A stretch of DNA of 64,000 nucleotides from Pelatocladus maniniholoensis HA4357-MV3 (GTDB lineage: Bacteria > Cyanobacteriota > Cyanobacteriia > Cyanobacteriales > Nostocaceae): positions 21,574 to 85,573 of the forward strand of contig JAHHHW010000066.1 of the NCBI GenBank assembly GCA_019359115.1. Direction: 5' to 3'. Positions 16,369 through 25,824 of the stretch are shown here, piece after piece (position 1 is the first letter of the stretch; every line of letters begins with the position of its first letter). The notes beneath the pieces are model-generated. The model had not been told where the DNA came from, made no database searches, and saw nothing but the letters and a program-made list of their open reading frames with translations. A program made the translations under genes and the position numbers.

Positions 16369-16821
16369 ATGATCAATTGCTGTGTAATTCCTGTTGTCAA
16401 ATCTCCCAAAGATTACCAAGTTTATCGTATTAGCCCCCAGGATTCAAACCGTTTGGCGATCGTATTTGACCCGGCGATCGCGAATGCTTCTCTAACTTGT
16501 TGTGTGGAAATTTTTGATGTAGGTGGTAAAACTCCCCCTAATCGTCATCAATTCGCTATAGAGATGTTTTTTGTTCTCAAAGGGGAAGGTAGGGCCTCTT
16601 GTGATGGTAAAAGTATTTCAATTAAAGCTGGAGATAGTTTGTTAGTGCCACCTACTGGTACTCATGTAATTGAAAATACAGGTTCTGGACGTTTATATAC
16701 GTTGACTGTGATGGTTCCCAATGAAGATTTTGCCGAACTTATTCGCAGTGGGACGCCTGTAGAATTCGATGCAGAAGATATGGCTGTGCTTGGTAGGTTT
16801 GATGCTTTTGTTGCAAATTAA
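16369..16821 (+). CDS. Cupin-domain protein
   Basis: A 150-residue single-domain cupin. Motif 1 corresponds to KTPPNRHQFAIEMFFVLKGEGRASCDG (about residues 57-85) and motif 2 to GDSLLVPPTGTHVIEN (about 90-106), with two candidate metal-binding histidines. Small cupins bind a metal and act as dioxygenases, isomerases or sensors. Its position after the cysteine hydrolase on the same strand supports a shared pathway. There is no signal peptide; the first residues (MINCCVIPVV) may come from a start set slightly too early. Confidence 0.82.
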   Translation: MINCCVIPVVKSPKDYQVYRISPQDSNRLAIVFDPAIANASLTCCVEIFDVGGKTPPNRHQFAIEMFFVLKGEGRASCDGKSISIKAGDSLLVPPTGTHVIENTGSGRLYTLTVMVPNEDFAELIRSGTPVEFDAEDMAVLGRFDAFVAN

Positions 16822-17014
16822 AGATATCTGTGGTTGAGTTTTGTGGATTGTGGGGAAGTGGGAGGGATAATAATTTTTTTTAAATTTGGAAATTTGCTTT
16901 TGAACTAGCCATCAAAAACTTTAAACGAGAATGTTAGTTTTTAAGAAACGCTGGGTATTCTCTTAACAGGAGGTTTGCTGGTACTTAAGTATTTACCGCA
17001 GTAACAGTTGAAAG

Positions 17015-17413
17015 ATGGCTAGTTCTGGAGAAGAATACCTAGTTAACCGTAGCAAGAAAATTGAGCGGCGAAAAAAGATTTTAACCTGGGTGTCAATTGT
17101 ATCTTTTGTTGGCTCCGGGTTTTTTGCTATAGTTCCCACAATACAAAAAGCGATCGAAAATCCTTCAACCCCACCTGTGTCTGCTGAGTCTTCATTACAG
17201 CAACAGGAACAGGGTTTTAAGTTGGTGTTACAACGAGAGCCAGAAAATAATACTGCTTTAGAAGGATTAGTGAAAATACGGTTAGAGTCACAGAATTTCA
17301 AGGGTGCAATCGAACCTTTAGAAAAGTTAGTGAAACTGAATCCTGAAAGACAAGATTACAAAATTTTTTTAGAACAATTGAAAAAGAAAACAGGTAATTA
17401 TAACAAACAATAG
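17015..17413 (+). CDS. Membrane-anchored TPR-like protein
   Basis: A 132-residue protein with a basic N-terminus (RSKKIERRKK), one membrane helix (about residues 22-43, ILTWVSIVSFVGSGFFAIVPTI), and two TPR-like helical pairs in the C-terminal half (LVLQREPENNTALEGLVKIRLESQNFKGAIEPLEKLVKLNPE). It is probably a small inner-membrane scaffold. A strong AGGAGGT (16968-16974) lies 40 bases upstream of ATG 17015, too far for that start; no in-frame alternative start is closer. The next gene begins 17 bases after its stop. Confidence 0.75.
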   Translation: MASSGEEYLVNRSKKIERRKKILTWVSIVSFVGSGFFAIVPTIQKAIENPSTPPVSAESSLQQQEQGFKLVLQREPENNTALEGLVKIRLESQNFKGAIEPLEKLVKLNPERQDYKIFLEQLKKKTGNYNKQ

Positions 17414-17430
17414 AATAAAAAATAAAAAAT

Positions 17431-17586
17431 ATGAATAACGAAATTAATAATTATGAACTGAACCGTTTAATTCCTCCAGAAATTAAAAACGATGAATTTT
17501 ATGCAACTATTCAAATAATTGCTAGAGAAGAAGATATAAAAACAGTTTTAGAAATCGGTTCATCTTCAGGAGAAGGAAGCACATAA
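17431..17586 (+). pseudogene. 5' fragment of the methyltransferase-glycosyltransferase gene, cut by a TAA
   Basis: The frame opens at ATG 17431 and encodes 51 residues ending VLEIGSSSGEGST, the S-adenosylmethionine-binding motif I of a class I methyltransferase. TAA at 17584-17586 follows. The next codons in the same frame read AFVTGMRQNPNKP and continue without interruption to 21144. Relatives normally carry one more residue, probably Glu (GAA), at the stop, so one G-to-T change would explain it. The fragment and the next entry are one gene by frame and sequence logic. Confidence 0.85.
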
Positions 17587-17601
17587 GCATTTGTCACAGG
17601 A

Positions 17602-20600
17602 ATGCGTCAAAATCCTAACAAACCCATATTATTTTGTATGGAGGTGTCAAAAAGTAGATTTACTGAATTAAAAAAGAGATATGAAAATGATGATTTTGTA
17701 AAAGTATATAATTTATCTTCTGTGCCTGTAGAAAGTTTTTCTAGTGAAAACGAAGTTATTGAATTCTACGAACAAACTAATAACAATTTAAACATTTATC
17801 CGTTAAAGACAGTCTTGCATTTGCTAAAACAAGATATTGAATATGTCAAAAAAATTGATTTTTGTGATCATGGAATTAAAAAAATAAAAAAAGAAAATAA
17901 TATAGATTTTTTCGATTTAGTATTAATTGACGGTTCAGAATTTACTGGTAGCGCCGAATTAGATGAAGTCTATGGCGCAAAATATATATTTTTGGATGAT
18001 ATTAATACATTTAAAAACTATAAAAATTTTGATAGATTATTTCAAGACTCTAGTTACACTCTAATTAGCTGTCATCATAAAATGCGGAATGGATATGCAA
18101 TTTTTAAACAAAAAAGTGTTTCACCCGTAGCCTATCAAACTATTCATGATGCTGTTGAATCTATAGAAGGCTTCATGATTCCTGGTCAAGAAGAATACCT
18201 TTTTAATAAAGTAAAATCTCTTCCAGAAGATGCTGTGATAGTAGAGATTGGATCTTTTAAGGGGCGTTCAACAGTTGCAATGGGCTATGCTTGCATAGGA
18301 ACAAATAGAAAAATTTATGCCATTGATACATGGGATGGAAATGATTCCGATTTTGCTGAACGCCAATTTTTTGAAATTTGGCAACCAAATATACAAGCTA
18401 ATGATCTTGAAGAATATATATTACCATTACGTGGTTACTCCCATGATGTATTAAAAGATTGGCAAGAGCTAACAAATGGTAAAGCTATTGATTTTATTTT
18501 TATTGATGGTTCTCATCAATATTTAGATGTTTTAAAAGATTTTGAAATGTCATTCCCACTAGTAAAACATGGTGGTTGGATAGCATTTCATGATGTTATA
18601 TATACATGGCCCGGACCAGAACGTGTTTGGTATAAAACAGCTAAATATATTCTTGATAATCATGAATACTCTTCAAGTCTCGCCTGTGGACAAAAAAATT
18701 TAACTGCTACAAACTCTTCATTAACCACAGGCTTGCCAATTCACTTTTTTACTATTGTTCTCAATGGACAACCATTTATCCGTTACCATATTGAAATTTT
18801 CAAACAACTACCTTTCAAATGGCATTGGCATATTGTTGAAGGTGTAGCGGATTTAAAACATGACACCAGTTGGAGTGTAAAACTCGGTGGATGTATTAGT
18901 GATGAAATTCATCAAAATGGGCGTAGTTGTGATGGAACTACGGAATATTTAGATGAATTGGCAGAACTTTATCCAGATAACATCACAATTTACCGTCAAT
19001 CGGAAGGCGTGTTCTGGGATGGTAAACGAGAAATGGTTAATGCACCACTTGCTAACATTCAAGAAAAATGCTTATTGTGGCAAATAGATGTCGATGAACT
19101 ATGGACATTAGAACAGATTTGTACTGCTAGGGAAATATTTATTAGTAACCCTGAAAAAACACCTGCTTTCTATTGGTGTTGGTATTTTGTCGGTGAACAA
19201 TTAATTATTAGCACTCGCAACTGTTATGCACAGAATCCTCAACAAGAGTGGCTAAGAACTTGGAGATTTAAACCGGGATATATTTGGGCTGCACATGAGC
19301 CTCCTGTGTTGGTAGAACCTTTAGCTGATGGTCAATATAAAAATATAGCGAATACTAATCCTTTTTTACATCACGAAACAGAACACCATGGTTTAGTTTT
19401 TCAGCATTTTGCTTATGTCACACAAAAACAATTGAGATTTAAAGAAAAATACTATGGTTATAGTAATGCTATTGCTCAATGGATCTCTTTACAAAAAAAT
19501 ACTAAATTTCCGATTTTATTAAGGGAATATTTTCCTTGGGTTCAAGATGCAACTCAAGTAGACATTGCAAATAGACAAGGCATAGTTCCAATTGCTCAAA
19601 GAGATAATGACAATAACAATTGGCGATTTTTACAACCAGAAGAAGTACAACAGCAAATTGCCCAAGTCAGCAAAATATCACCGATAATTATCGTTGATGG
19701 TGTATTTTTCCAACTCTATCAAACTGGAATTGCGCGTGTTTGGAAATCTCTCTTAGAAGAATGGTCAAATAATGAGTTTTCCAAACATATTATTGTAATT
19801 GACCGTGCTGGTACTGCTCCGAAAATCCCAGGTATTAAGTATTTGAATGTACCAGCTTATGACTATAACAGGATCAATACTGAGCGAGAATTTTTACAGC
19901 AAATATGCGATCAAGAAGGTGCAGATTTGTTTATCTCTTCTTACTATACAACACCTATAAAAACACCTTCTGTGTTCATGGCTTATGATATGATTCCAGA
20001 AGTCATGGGATGGGATATGAATCATCCCATGTGGCGAGATAAACAACAAGCAATAAAAGACGCATCCGCCTATATAGCTATTTCCAAAAATACAGCACTT
20101 GATTTAGCAAAATGCTTTAATCATATATCTTTAGAGTCTGTTACTATAGCGTATTGTGGAATTAGCAGTACTTTTAAACAATCTACATCTGAAAACATAA
20201 GCTTTTTTAAAACAAAATATGGTATCACCAAGCCTTACTTTTTATTAGCTGGTATTGGAACTGGATATAAAAATAGTATTTTATTCTTCCAAGCTTTTTC
20301 ACAGCTTGTTAGCAGCTATGGTTTTGATATTGTTGTTACAGGTAGCGGAGGTTTATTGGAATCTCAGTTTAGATCCTGTACATTTGGTAGTGTTGTTCAT
20401 ATGCTGCAACTGAATGATGAAGAATTAGCAATAGCTTATTCTGGTGCTATAGCATTAGTTTATCCATCTAAGTATGAAGGTTTTGGCTTACCTGTATTAG
20501 AAGCAATGGCTTGTGGTTGTCCTGTGATTACTTGTCCTAACGCTTCTATTCCAGAAGTAGCTGGAGAAGCTGCAATATATATCAATTATGATGATGTATA

Positions 20601-21144
20601 TAAACTAGCAAATGCACTTTGCGAAGTACAAAAACCTAGTGTTCGTCAATCATTAATTGCTGCGGGTTTAGAACAAGCGAAGAAGTTTTCTTGGTCAAAA
20701 ATGGCAGAGATTGTTAGTTCGGCTTTAATTGATGTGACACTTTTATCTTTAAATCTTAAAGATATAAACTTAATTATTTTCCCTGATTGGTTGCAACCAG
20801 AAGAATTCATCAGTCTTGAATTGGCACAAGTAATTAAGACGCTAGCAACTCATTCTGATAGTAGCAACATGACTTTACTAATTGATACTAATAATATTGC
20901 TACTGAAGATGCAGATTTATTGTTATCAAGTGTCACAATGAGCCTTCTCATGGAGGAAGATTTAGATATTACTGATGGATTAGAAATTTCTCTAGTGGGA
21001 AATTTAACTGAGATCCAGTGGAAGGTATTACTACCTCGTCTTCATGGGCGAATTGTTTTGCCAAATGAAAATAAACAAGCATTAATACAAGCAAAAGCAG
21101 ATACTCTTACATCTTATGAATTAGCAAGTTTCAGCCATTTGTAG
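17602..21144 (+). CDS. Large methyltransferase / glycosyltransferase multidomain protein (5' end interrupted)
   Basis: An 1180-residue frame downstream of an in-frame stop. Domains in order: remainder of a class I methyltransferase (about 1-170; DLVLIDGSEF, YIFLDDI); a second methyltransferase of the Methyltransf_24/CmcI type (about 205-350; VEIGSFKGRSTVAMG, AIDTWDG, DFIFIDGSHQY); a middle segment resembling a family 2-like glycosyltransferase region (about 385-640; DVDELWTLEQI); and a GT4 glycosyltransferase (about 690-1045; ISKNTALDLAK, YPSKYEGFGLPVLEAMACG with the nucleotide-sugar EX7E region). A C-terminal domain of about 130 residues follows. It probably builds or decorates a surface glycan. 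ATG 17602 has no good ribosome binding site, so translation after the stop is doubtful. Confidence 0.8.
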   Translation: MRQNPNKPILFCMEVSKSRFTELKKRYENDDFVKVYNLSSVPVESFSSENEVIEFYEQTNNNLNIYPLKTVLHLLKQDIEYVKKIDFCDHGIKKIKKENNIDFFDLVLIDGSEFTGSAELDEVYGAKYIFLDDINTFKNYKNFDRLFQDSSYTLISCHHKMRNGYAIFKQKSVSPVAYQTIHDAVESIEGFMIPGQEEYLFNKVKSLPEDAVIVEIGSFKGRSTVAMGYACIGTNRKIYAIDTWDGNDSDFAERQFFEIWQPNIQANDLEEYILPLRGYSHDVLKDWQELTNGKAIDFIFIDGSHQYLDVLKDFEMSFPLVKHGGWIAFHDVIYTWPGPERVWYKTAKYILDNHEYSSSLACGQKNLTATNSSLTTGLPIHFFTIVLNGQPFIRYHIEIFKQLPFKWHWHIVEGVADLKHDTSWSVKLGGCISDEIHQNGRSCDGTTEYLDELAELYPDNITIYRQSEGVFWDGKREMVNAPLANIQEKCLLWQIDVDELWTLEQICTAREIFISNPEKTPAFYWCWYFVGEQLIISTRNCYAQNPQQEWLRTWRFKPGYIWAAHEPPVLVEPLADGQYKNIANTNPFLHHETEHHGLVFQHFAYVTQKQLRFKEKYYGYSNAIAQWISLQKNTKFPILLREYFPWVQDATQVDIANRQGIVPIAQRDNDNNNWRFLQPEEVQQQIAQVSKISPIIIVDGVFFQLYQTGIARVWKSLLEEWSNNEFSKHIIVIDRAGTAPKIPGIKYLNVPAYDYNRINTEREFLQQICDQEGADLFISSYYTTPIKTPSVFMAYDMIPEVMGWDMNHPMWRDKQQAIKDASAYIAISKNTALDLAKCFNHISLESVTIAYCGISSTFKQSTSENISFFKTKYGITKPYFLLAGIGTGYKNSILFFQAFSQLVSSYGFDIVVTGSGGLLESQFRSCTFGSVVHMLQLNDEELAIAYSGAIALVYPSKYEGFGLPVLEAMACGCPVITCPNASIPEVAGEAAIYINYDDVYKLANALCEVQKPSVRQSLIAAGLEQAKKFSWSKMAEIVSSALIDVTLLSLNLKDINLIIFPDWLQPEEFISLELAQVIKTLATHSDSSNMTLLIDTNNIATEDADLLLSSVTMSLLMEEDLDITDGLEISLVGNLTEIQWKVLLPRLHGRIVLPNENKQALIQAKADTLTSYELASFSHL

Positions 21145-21196
21145 TAAGGGCTTTAGCCCTCTTAGAAGTTATCTTGAGGGCTGAAGCCCTCACTAC
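21141..21196. terminator. Bidirectional hairpin between convergent glycosylation genes
   Basis: Two 21-base arms (21141-21161 and 21176-21196) pair with two mismatches. Each arm is also internally palindromic (AGGGCTTTAGCCCT). The arms include both stop codons of the convergent genes. It probably ends transcription from both sides and belongs to a repeat type built on AGGGCT-AGCCCT. Confidence 0.7.
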
Positions 21197-23412
21197 GAAC
21201 TAATATATATTTGCCACATTTGTTCGTAAGCCTTTTCCATTTCACGGGTAAATTGCTTACCATTCCATAGAGGTGATGTTTTCCTTGACTGTCTCAATTT
21301 CCACGCAATTTGTTGTCTTAAAGCTTCATCTTTACCTAGACGTACACCCCACTCTACATATTCTTCATCAGTCCAGGCGATACCTTCTGTGATTCCAGCA
21401 TTCATCATCATGGTGTAACTGTTACGAGCGGCGAATTGTTCACCGACTTTCGTCACCATAGGAATACACATCCACAGAGTTTCTAGAGTGGTTGTAGCTC
21501 CATTGTAAGGATAGGTATCTAATACAACATCTGCAATACCTAAATTAGCTCGGTGAATTGATTCTGCAATAACACCTGGGAGAAACCTGAATTTAGCTGT
21601 ATCTACGCCTTCTTCTTCTGCTAGCTGATAAAAAAACTTTTTAATAGATTCTTCATCAGATAGTCCTTTAATTAAGAAGTAGCTATTGGGAACTTCTTTA
21701 ATAATTCTTAATTGCAGTCTCGTAATGTATGGATGTCGCTTAAAGCCTCGCTGACCAGAGAAATATACAACTGCATCATGAGGAATATTTAATTCCTCAC
21801 GAGTTACTGTAGGTACACTGACCTCAAAACCATCTACAGCTACATAAGTTTGAGGTAAACGCCAAATTTTTTCGCTGTAATATTCCTGCGCTGATTCTGG
21901 TAATACATAAGAGTCTGCAATAAAATAATCCACTGATGGACTACCAGAAGCATCCCAACCTAACCAAGTTACTTGAATCGGCGCAGGTTTCATGCTTATA
22001 ACTTCACAACTAATGTCTAAAGTAATGCTATCTAAATCAATTAATATATCAATTTCATCCTGGTATATTTCTTCAGCAATTTCAGCAGTTTTATTTGCTT
22101 TATATGCTTTATCTACTTTGCTGAGATACCATTCATGTAAAGGGTCACATTCTGGATTTGTACTAATAAAGTAAGCATTAATTTCAAATTTATCACGGTC
22201 GTGATACTGAAATAGCCATCGACTGAGCCAACCTACAGAATGACTTCTAAGGCAATAAGATAGATATCCTAACTTAATTTTTTTATTGGTGCAAGTGTGT
22301 TTTTTTCTTTCTAAATGACCTTGATAATACTTATCTACGGCTTCTTTTGAATAATTTGCTATATTTGCTTGGCAAAGTTGCAATAAGCAATTTTGTATAA
22401 CTCTATTTTTTATGGGATTATCTTCAATATAAGGAGTAAAAAAAATAGCATTAAATAGTCTACAAATTCTAATATTATCCAATGGCGCAGGATTATTTTC
22501 AATAAGCTTTTTTACTAAAAATTCTTGCCTTTGATGTACATAACAAGATTCTTCCCAATGTCCACCTGCACTCATTAAACACCGAAGTATTTGACGATTA
22601 GCAAACACCATATCTGGTAATTCCTGTACTCCATCATAAAATAATTTAGCGGCTGATATCGCTTTTTCAAATTGCATAGAATTTTCATAAAAACCAGCTA
22701 AATGACCTATGATTTCTGAGTTATTAGGACTTAACTGCAAATAAATTTCACATAATTGAGCTGCTATTCTAGGTAATCTATGAGAATAGGCGATTTCTAC
22801 GGCTGACGGTAATATAATACTAAGCAAAGATTGGCAATTATCTTGAAGATATGGTAAGCAGGCTTTGGCAAAATCCAGAGTAGATGGATAGAGATAATAA
22901 TTCTCTAAAATAATCTGTAAAGTTTGCATTAACAATTCAATATTTACTTCTAATCTGAGTTCAGATTGTAGGATTTCAATTACACCTAGTTCTTGCAATC
23001 CATCACTTGTATAGGTTTTTAACTTGATTAATAATTGAATAAGATATAAAAGGTTGTTAATATTTTGAGGAGCAATTTCTTTAATATTGTGGCGAATTTT
23101 TTCAGCAAGTGAATATTCCTTTAGTGATTCCTGGCGTTCGGCTTCTGTTTGTAAAATAGAGACTAATTCTGTATTCCAAGCCTCAACTTGTTCTGCTTCT
23201 CCTTCGATCATTGCCATGAACCAAGTTGTTTGAGCTTCTACTTCTTGTCCTTGCAATAGCAAGGTTAAACCCAAATACCAATAGTTAGATTTAATATTAG
23301 ATTCTAAAGCAATAGCTTCTTCGTAGAGACTTGCAGCCTGGATATAATTACCTGCAACAAAATATTTTTCTGCCAACTGATGATGTTGAGTTGGAGTAGT
23401 TAATGAGAGCAT
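21193..23412 (-). CDS. SPINDLY-type O-linked N-acetylglucosamine transferase with TPRs
   Basis: The N-terminal third has TPR-like helices (AEKYFVAGNYIQAASLYEEAIALESN). The C-terminal about 370 residues form a GT41 (OGT/SPINDLY) catalytic region: KLGYLSYCLRSHSVGWLSRW, DEIDILIDLDSITLD, PIQVTWLGWDASGSPSVDYFIAD, FSGQRGFKRHPY and LDTYPYNGATTTLETLWM. It is expected to transfer a sugar from a nucleotide donor to Ser/Thr of proteins in the cytoplasm. I favour ATG 23412 (MLSLTTPTQHHQLAEKYF), because the 28 residues before it in the longer frame (to 23496) look unrelated to the TPR fold. A pilin gene lies upstream on the same strand, about 150 bases from this start, so pilin or another surface protein is a candidate substrate. 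Confidence 0.87.
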   Translation of the reverse strand: MLSLTTPTQHHQLAEKYFVAGNYIQAASLYEEAIALESNIKSNYWYLGLTLLLQGQEVEAQTTWFMAMIEGEAEQVEAWNTELVSILQTEAERQESLKEYSLAEKIRHNIKEIAPQNINNLLYLIQLLIKLKTYTSDGLQELGVIEILQSELRLEVNIELLMQTLQIILENYYLYPSTLDFAKACLPYLQDNCQSLLSIILPSAVEIAYSHRLPRIAAQLCEIYLQLSPNNSEIIGHLAGFYENSMQFEKAISAAKLFYDGVQELPDMVFANRQILRCLMSAGGHWEESCYVHQRQEFLVKKLIENNPAPLDNIRICRLFNAIFFTPYIEDNPIKNRVIQNCLLQLCQANIANYSKEAVDKYYQGHLERKKHTCTNKKIKLGYLSYCLRSHSVGWLSRWLFQYHDRDKFEINAYFISTNPECDPLHEWYLSKVDKAYKANKTAEIAEEIYQDEIDILIDLDSITLDISCEVISMKPAPIQVTWLGWDASGSPSVDYFIADSYVLPESAQEYYSEKIWRLPQTYVAVDGFEVSVPTVTREELNIPHDAVVYFSGQRGFKRHPYITRLQLRIIKEVPNSYFLIKGLSDEESIKKFFYQLAEEEGVDTAKFRFLPGVIAESIHRANLGIADVVLDTYPYNGATTTLETLWMCIPMVTKVGEQFAARNSYTMMMNAGITEGIAWTDEEYVEWGVRLGKDEALRQQIAWKLRQSRKTSPLWNGKQFTREMEKAYEQMWQIYISS

Positions 23413-23560
23413 AGTATTTATGAAAAACTTGTGAGAATAAAGGAACAGAATTATACAGTTAGTAAGTTGCACAAATTGGGTAATGTTTTTAGACATTACC
23501 CAATTTAAGAAAGTATGTGAAATTACTCGTAATAGTGATTAATGAATGCTTTCAACTCTC

Positions 23561-24091
23561 TTATCTAGCTAAAGAGACGAAGTTGTTTGCACACCCTGTA
23601 CTAAATGTGGTAACATCAGCTACTGATGTAGTAGGTCCAGGAGATTCGCAAGCTATTGCTAGTGTTAGCGCTTCAGAGGTCGCGCTATCTCCTACTTGAG
23701 TACCTACTAATCCATAGTAGGATTTAAGCGCAGGTTTAATAGCCATTCCTTTAAACTGGGCAGCACTAGTACCACTACCAGTAATAGCATACTGATAATT
23801 TTCAGATTGAGTTTTTATCCCTACTTGCAATTCAGAGAGGTTAGTAGCAAACTTTTGATATTCCAGGAAGTAAGCTTGTTGAGAACGGTTAACTGTACCT
23901 ACGTAGTTTCTCGCTTCTGACTGTTTAGCTTTATTCACCTGACCCAGTAGCGAAGGTAGTGCGATCGCCGCAAGTACACCGATAATAATTACTACCACCA
24001 ATAATTCAATAAGTGTAAAACCTTCTTCATTTTTTTTCTTACGGTTGTTCAAATGCTGGAGGAATTTGGCTTGCAGTTCTAGCTTGAGCAT
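23561..24091 (-). CDS. pilA: Type IV pilin (PilA-like)
   Basis: A 176-residue prepilin. The leader is 24 residues, rich in charge, ending NRKKKNEEG; cleavage by PilD would fall before Phe25 in FTLIELLVVVIIIGVLAAIALPSL, with the conserved Glu at +5. The hydrophobic N-terminal helix is followed by a globular domain with a Cys pair (ACESPG and TGCANN) near the C-terminus, likely a disulfide. Function is the major or a minor subunit of type IV pili for motility and DNA uptake. AGGAG about seven bases upstream of ATG 24091 confirms the start. It is followed by the O-GlcNAc transferase gene on the same strand. Confidence 0.92.
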   Translation of the reverse strand: MLKLELQAKFLQHLNNRKKKNEEGFTLIELLVVVIIIGVLAAIALPSLLGQVNKAKQSEARNYVGTVNRSQQAYFLEYQKFATNLSELQVGIKTQSENYQYAITGSGTSAAQFKGMAIKPALKSYYGLVGTQVGDSATSEALTLAIACESPGPTTSVADVTTFSTGCANNFVSLAR

Positions 24092-24340
24092 TGAGTTCTC
24101 CTGAAGTGAGTATCTTATAAGTGATTTTTGTGTTGTAAAAGTAACTTACCCACTTAAAATTGCTTTCATATCACTCTGGCTAAAAAATTTTCTCGCCAGC
24201 ACGGAAAAGGAATGGGGATTGAGGGGAGAAGGGGACAAGGGAGAATGACAATTAACCCTTGAAGATTGACCAACAATCAACAATTTATTTGTTATGCTAG
24301 ATTAGACATAGTCGTTATGAGTTCGCATAACCTAGCCATC

Positions 24341-25708
24341 ATGACCAACCCAAATGTAGAAAACGTCGTAATTATCGGTTCTGGGCCAGCAGGCTACACA
24401 GCTGCTATTTACGCGGGACGCGCCAACCTGAAACCAGTTGTATTTGAGGGGTTCCAAGCAGGGGGTTTACCTGGTGGACAGTTAATGACAACAACGGAAG
24501 TAGAAAACTTTCCTGGCTTCCCCAAAGGGATTACTGGGCCAGAACTGATGGATTTGATGAAGGCTCAAGCGGAACGTTGGGGCGCTGAACTTTACACAGA
24601 AGACGTTATTGAAGTAGATTTGAGTCAGCGTCCGTTTACAGTCCGCTCAGAAGAACGGGAATTTAAAACCTATAGTTTAATTATTGCCACAGGTGCAACA
24701 GCTAGGCGTTTGGGTTTAACCAACGAGCATGAATTTTGGAGTCGCGGTATTTCTGCTTGTGCAATCTGTGATGGCGCTACACCAATTTTCCACGGTGCTG
24801 AATTGGCTGTGGTGGGTGGTGGTGACTCAGCAGCAGAAGAAGCTATTTATTTAACTAAATATGGCTCTAAGGTAAATTTGCTGGTACGCTCTGAAAAGAT
24901 GCGCGCTTCTAAAGCCATGCAAGACCGGGTTTTGAGTAACCCCAAAATCCATGTTCATTGGAACACTGAACCTGTGGATGTGTTCGGGAACGGTCACATG
25001 GAAGGAGTGAAAATCCGCAATAATCAAACCAGCGAAGAAAGCGAACTGCACGTCAAGGGTTTATTCTACGCGATCGGTCACACTCCCAATACTTCTTTGT
25101 TTCAGGGACAAATAGAACTTGACGAAGTGGGTTACGTTGTTACCAAACCCAATTCACCAGAAACAAGTTTAGAAGGGGTTTTTGCTGCTGGTGACGTGCA
25201 GGATCACGAATATCGTCAAGCAATTACCGCAGCAGGTAGTGGTTGTATGGCGGCAATGTTAGCAGAACGGTGGTTATCTGCCAATGATTTACTTCAGGAG
25301 TTTCATCAAGTGTCGCAAACTCCCGATAATGATTTAGAGCCTCAGCCTACCTCTAACAAAACTCCCACTGATGACGAATTTGATTTAAATGCAACACGCC
25401 ATGAGGGAAGTTATTCTCTGCGGAAGCTTTTCCATGAAAGCGATCGCCTGCTCATTGTCAAATACGTTTCTCCCGGTTGTGGCCCTTGCCATACCCTCAA
25501 ACCTATACTTAATAAAGTAGTCGATGAATTTGATGGCAAAATTCACTTTGTAGAAATTGATATCGACAAAGACCGGGAAATTGCAGAAAACGCGGGTATT
25601 AGTGGAACTCCCACAATTCAGTTTTTTAAGAATAAGGAATTGGTGAAAGAACTTAAAGGCGTCAAGCAAAAGAGCGAGTATCGACAATTGATAGAAAGTA
25701 ATTTGTAG
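24341..25708 (+). CDS. NADPH-thioredoxin reductase with fused thioredoxin (NTRC)
   Basis: A bifunctional redox enzyme: an FAD/NADPH thioredoxin reductase domain (FAD motif [15 protein letters not shown] motif [10 protein letters not shown], redox pair Cys140-x2-Cys143 in CAICDG), a linker of about 50 residues, and a thioredoxin domain with active site CGPC (Cys380-Cys383). This NTRC fusion, known from chloroplasts and many cyanobacteria, reduces 2-Cys peroxiredoxin and helps balance redox state. The start [15 protein letters not shown] at 24341 fits the family best; two further in-frame ATGs upstream (24266, 24317) would add up to 25 unrelated residues. Avoid confusing it with the nitrogen regulator NtrC. 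Confidence 0.93.
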   Translation: MTNPNVENVVIIGSGPAGYTAAIYAGRANLKPVVFEGFQAGGLPGGQLMTTTEVENFPGFPKGITGPELMDLMKAQAERWGAELYTEDVIEVDLSQRPFTVRSEEREFKTYSLIIATGATARRLGLTNEHEFWSRGISACAICDGATPIFHGAELAVVGGGDSAAEEAIYLTKYGSKVNLLVRSEKMRASKAMQDRVLSNPKIHVHWNTEPVDVFGNGHMEGVKIRNNQTSEESELHVKGLFYAIGHTPNTSLFQGQIELDEVGYVVTKPNSPETSLEGVFAAGDVQDHEYRQAITAAGSGCMAAMLAERWLSANDLLQEFHQVSQTPDNDLEPQPTSNKTPTDDEFDLNATRHEGSYSLRKLFHESDRLLIVKYVSPGCGPCHTLKPILNKVVDEFDGKIHFVEIDIDKDREIAENAGISGTPTIQFFKNKELVKELKGVKQKSEYRQLIESNL

Positions 25709-25758
25709 TTGCTACACTTGTCAACTTTTGGTTTGAATCTACAGTGGAATCCCAAACT

Positions 25759-25796
25759 CAAGATCCCCGACTTCGCAAGAGTTGTCGGGGATCTTG
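25759..25796. terminator. Hairpin after NTRC
   Basis: Perfect 13-base arms (CAAGATCCCCGAC and its complement) around a 12-base loop. The same stem sequence recurs at 29568-29600 (GATCCCCGACTTC arms), so it is also a dispersed palindromic repeat. No long T-run follows, so termination efficiency is uncertain. Confidence 0.65.
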
Positions 25797-25824
25797 TCTG
25801 GAGCTAATGATTTAGGAATGCTAT

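Noticed and set aside
25709..25824. Cobalamin riboswitch upstream of the CbiG-CobJ gene
   Set aside because: The gap is only 116 bases, dominated by the 25759-25796 hairpin, with no B12-box-like conserved sequence visible.
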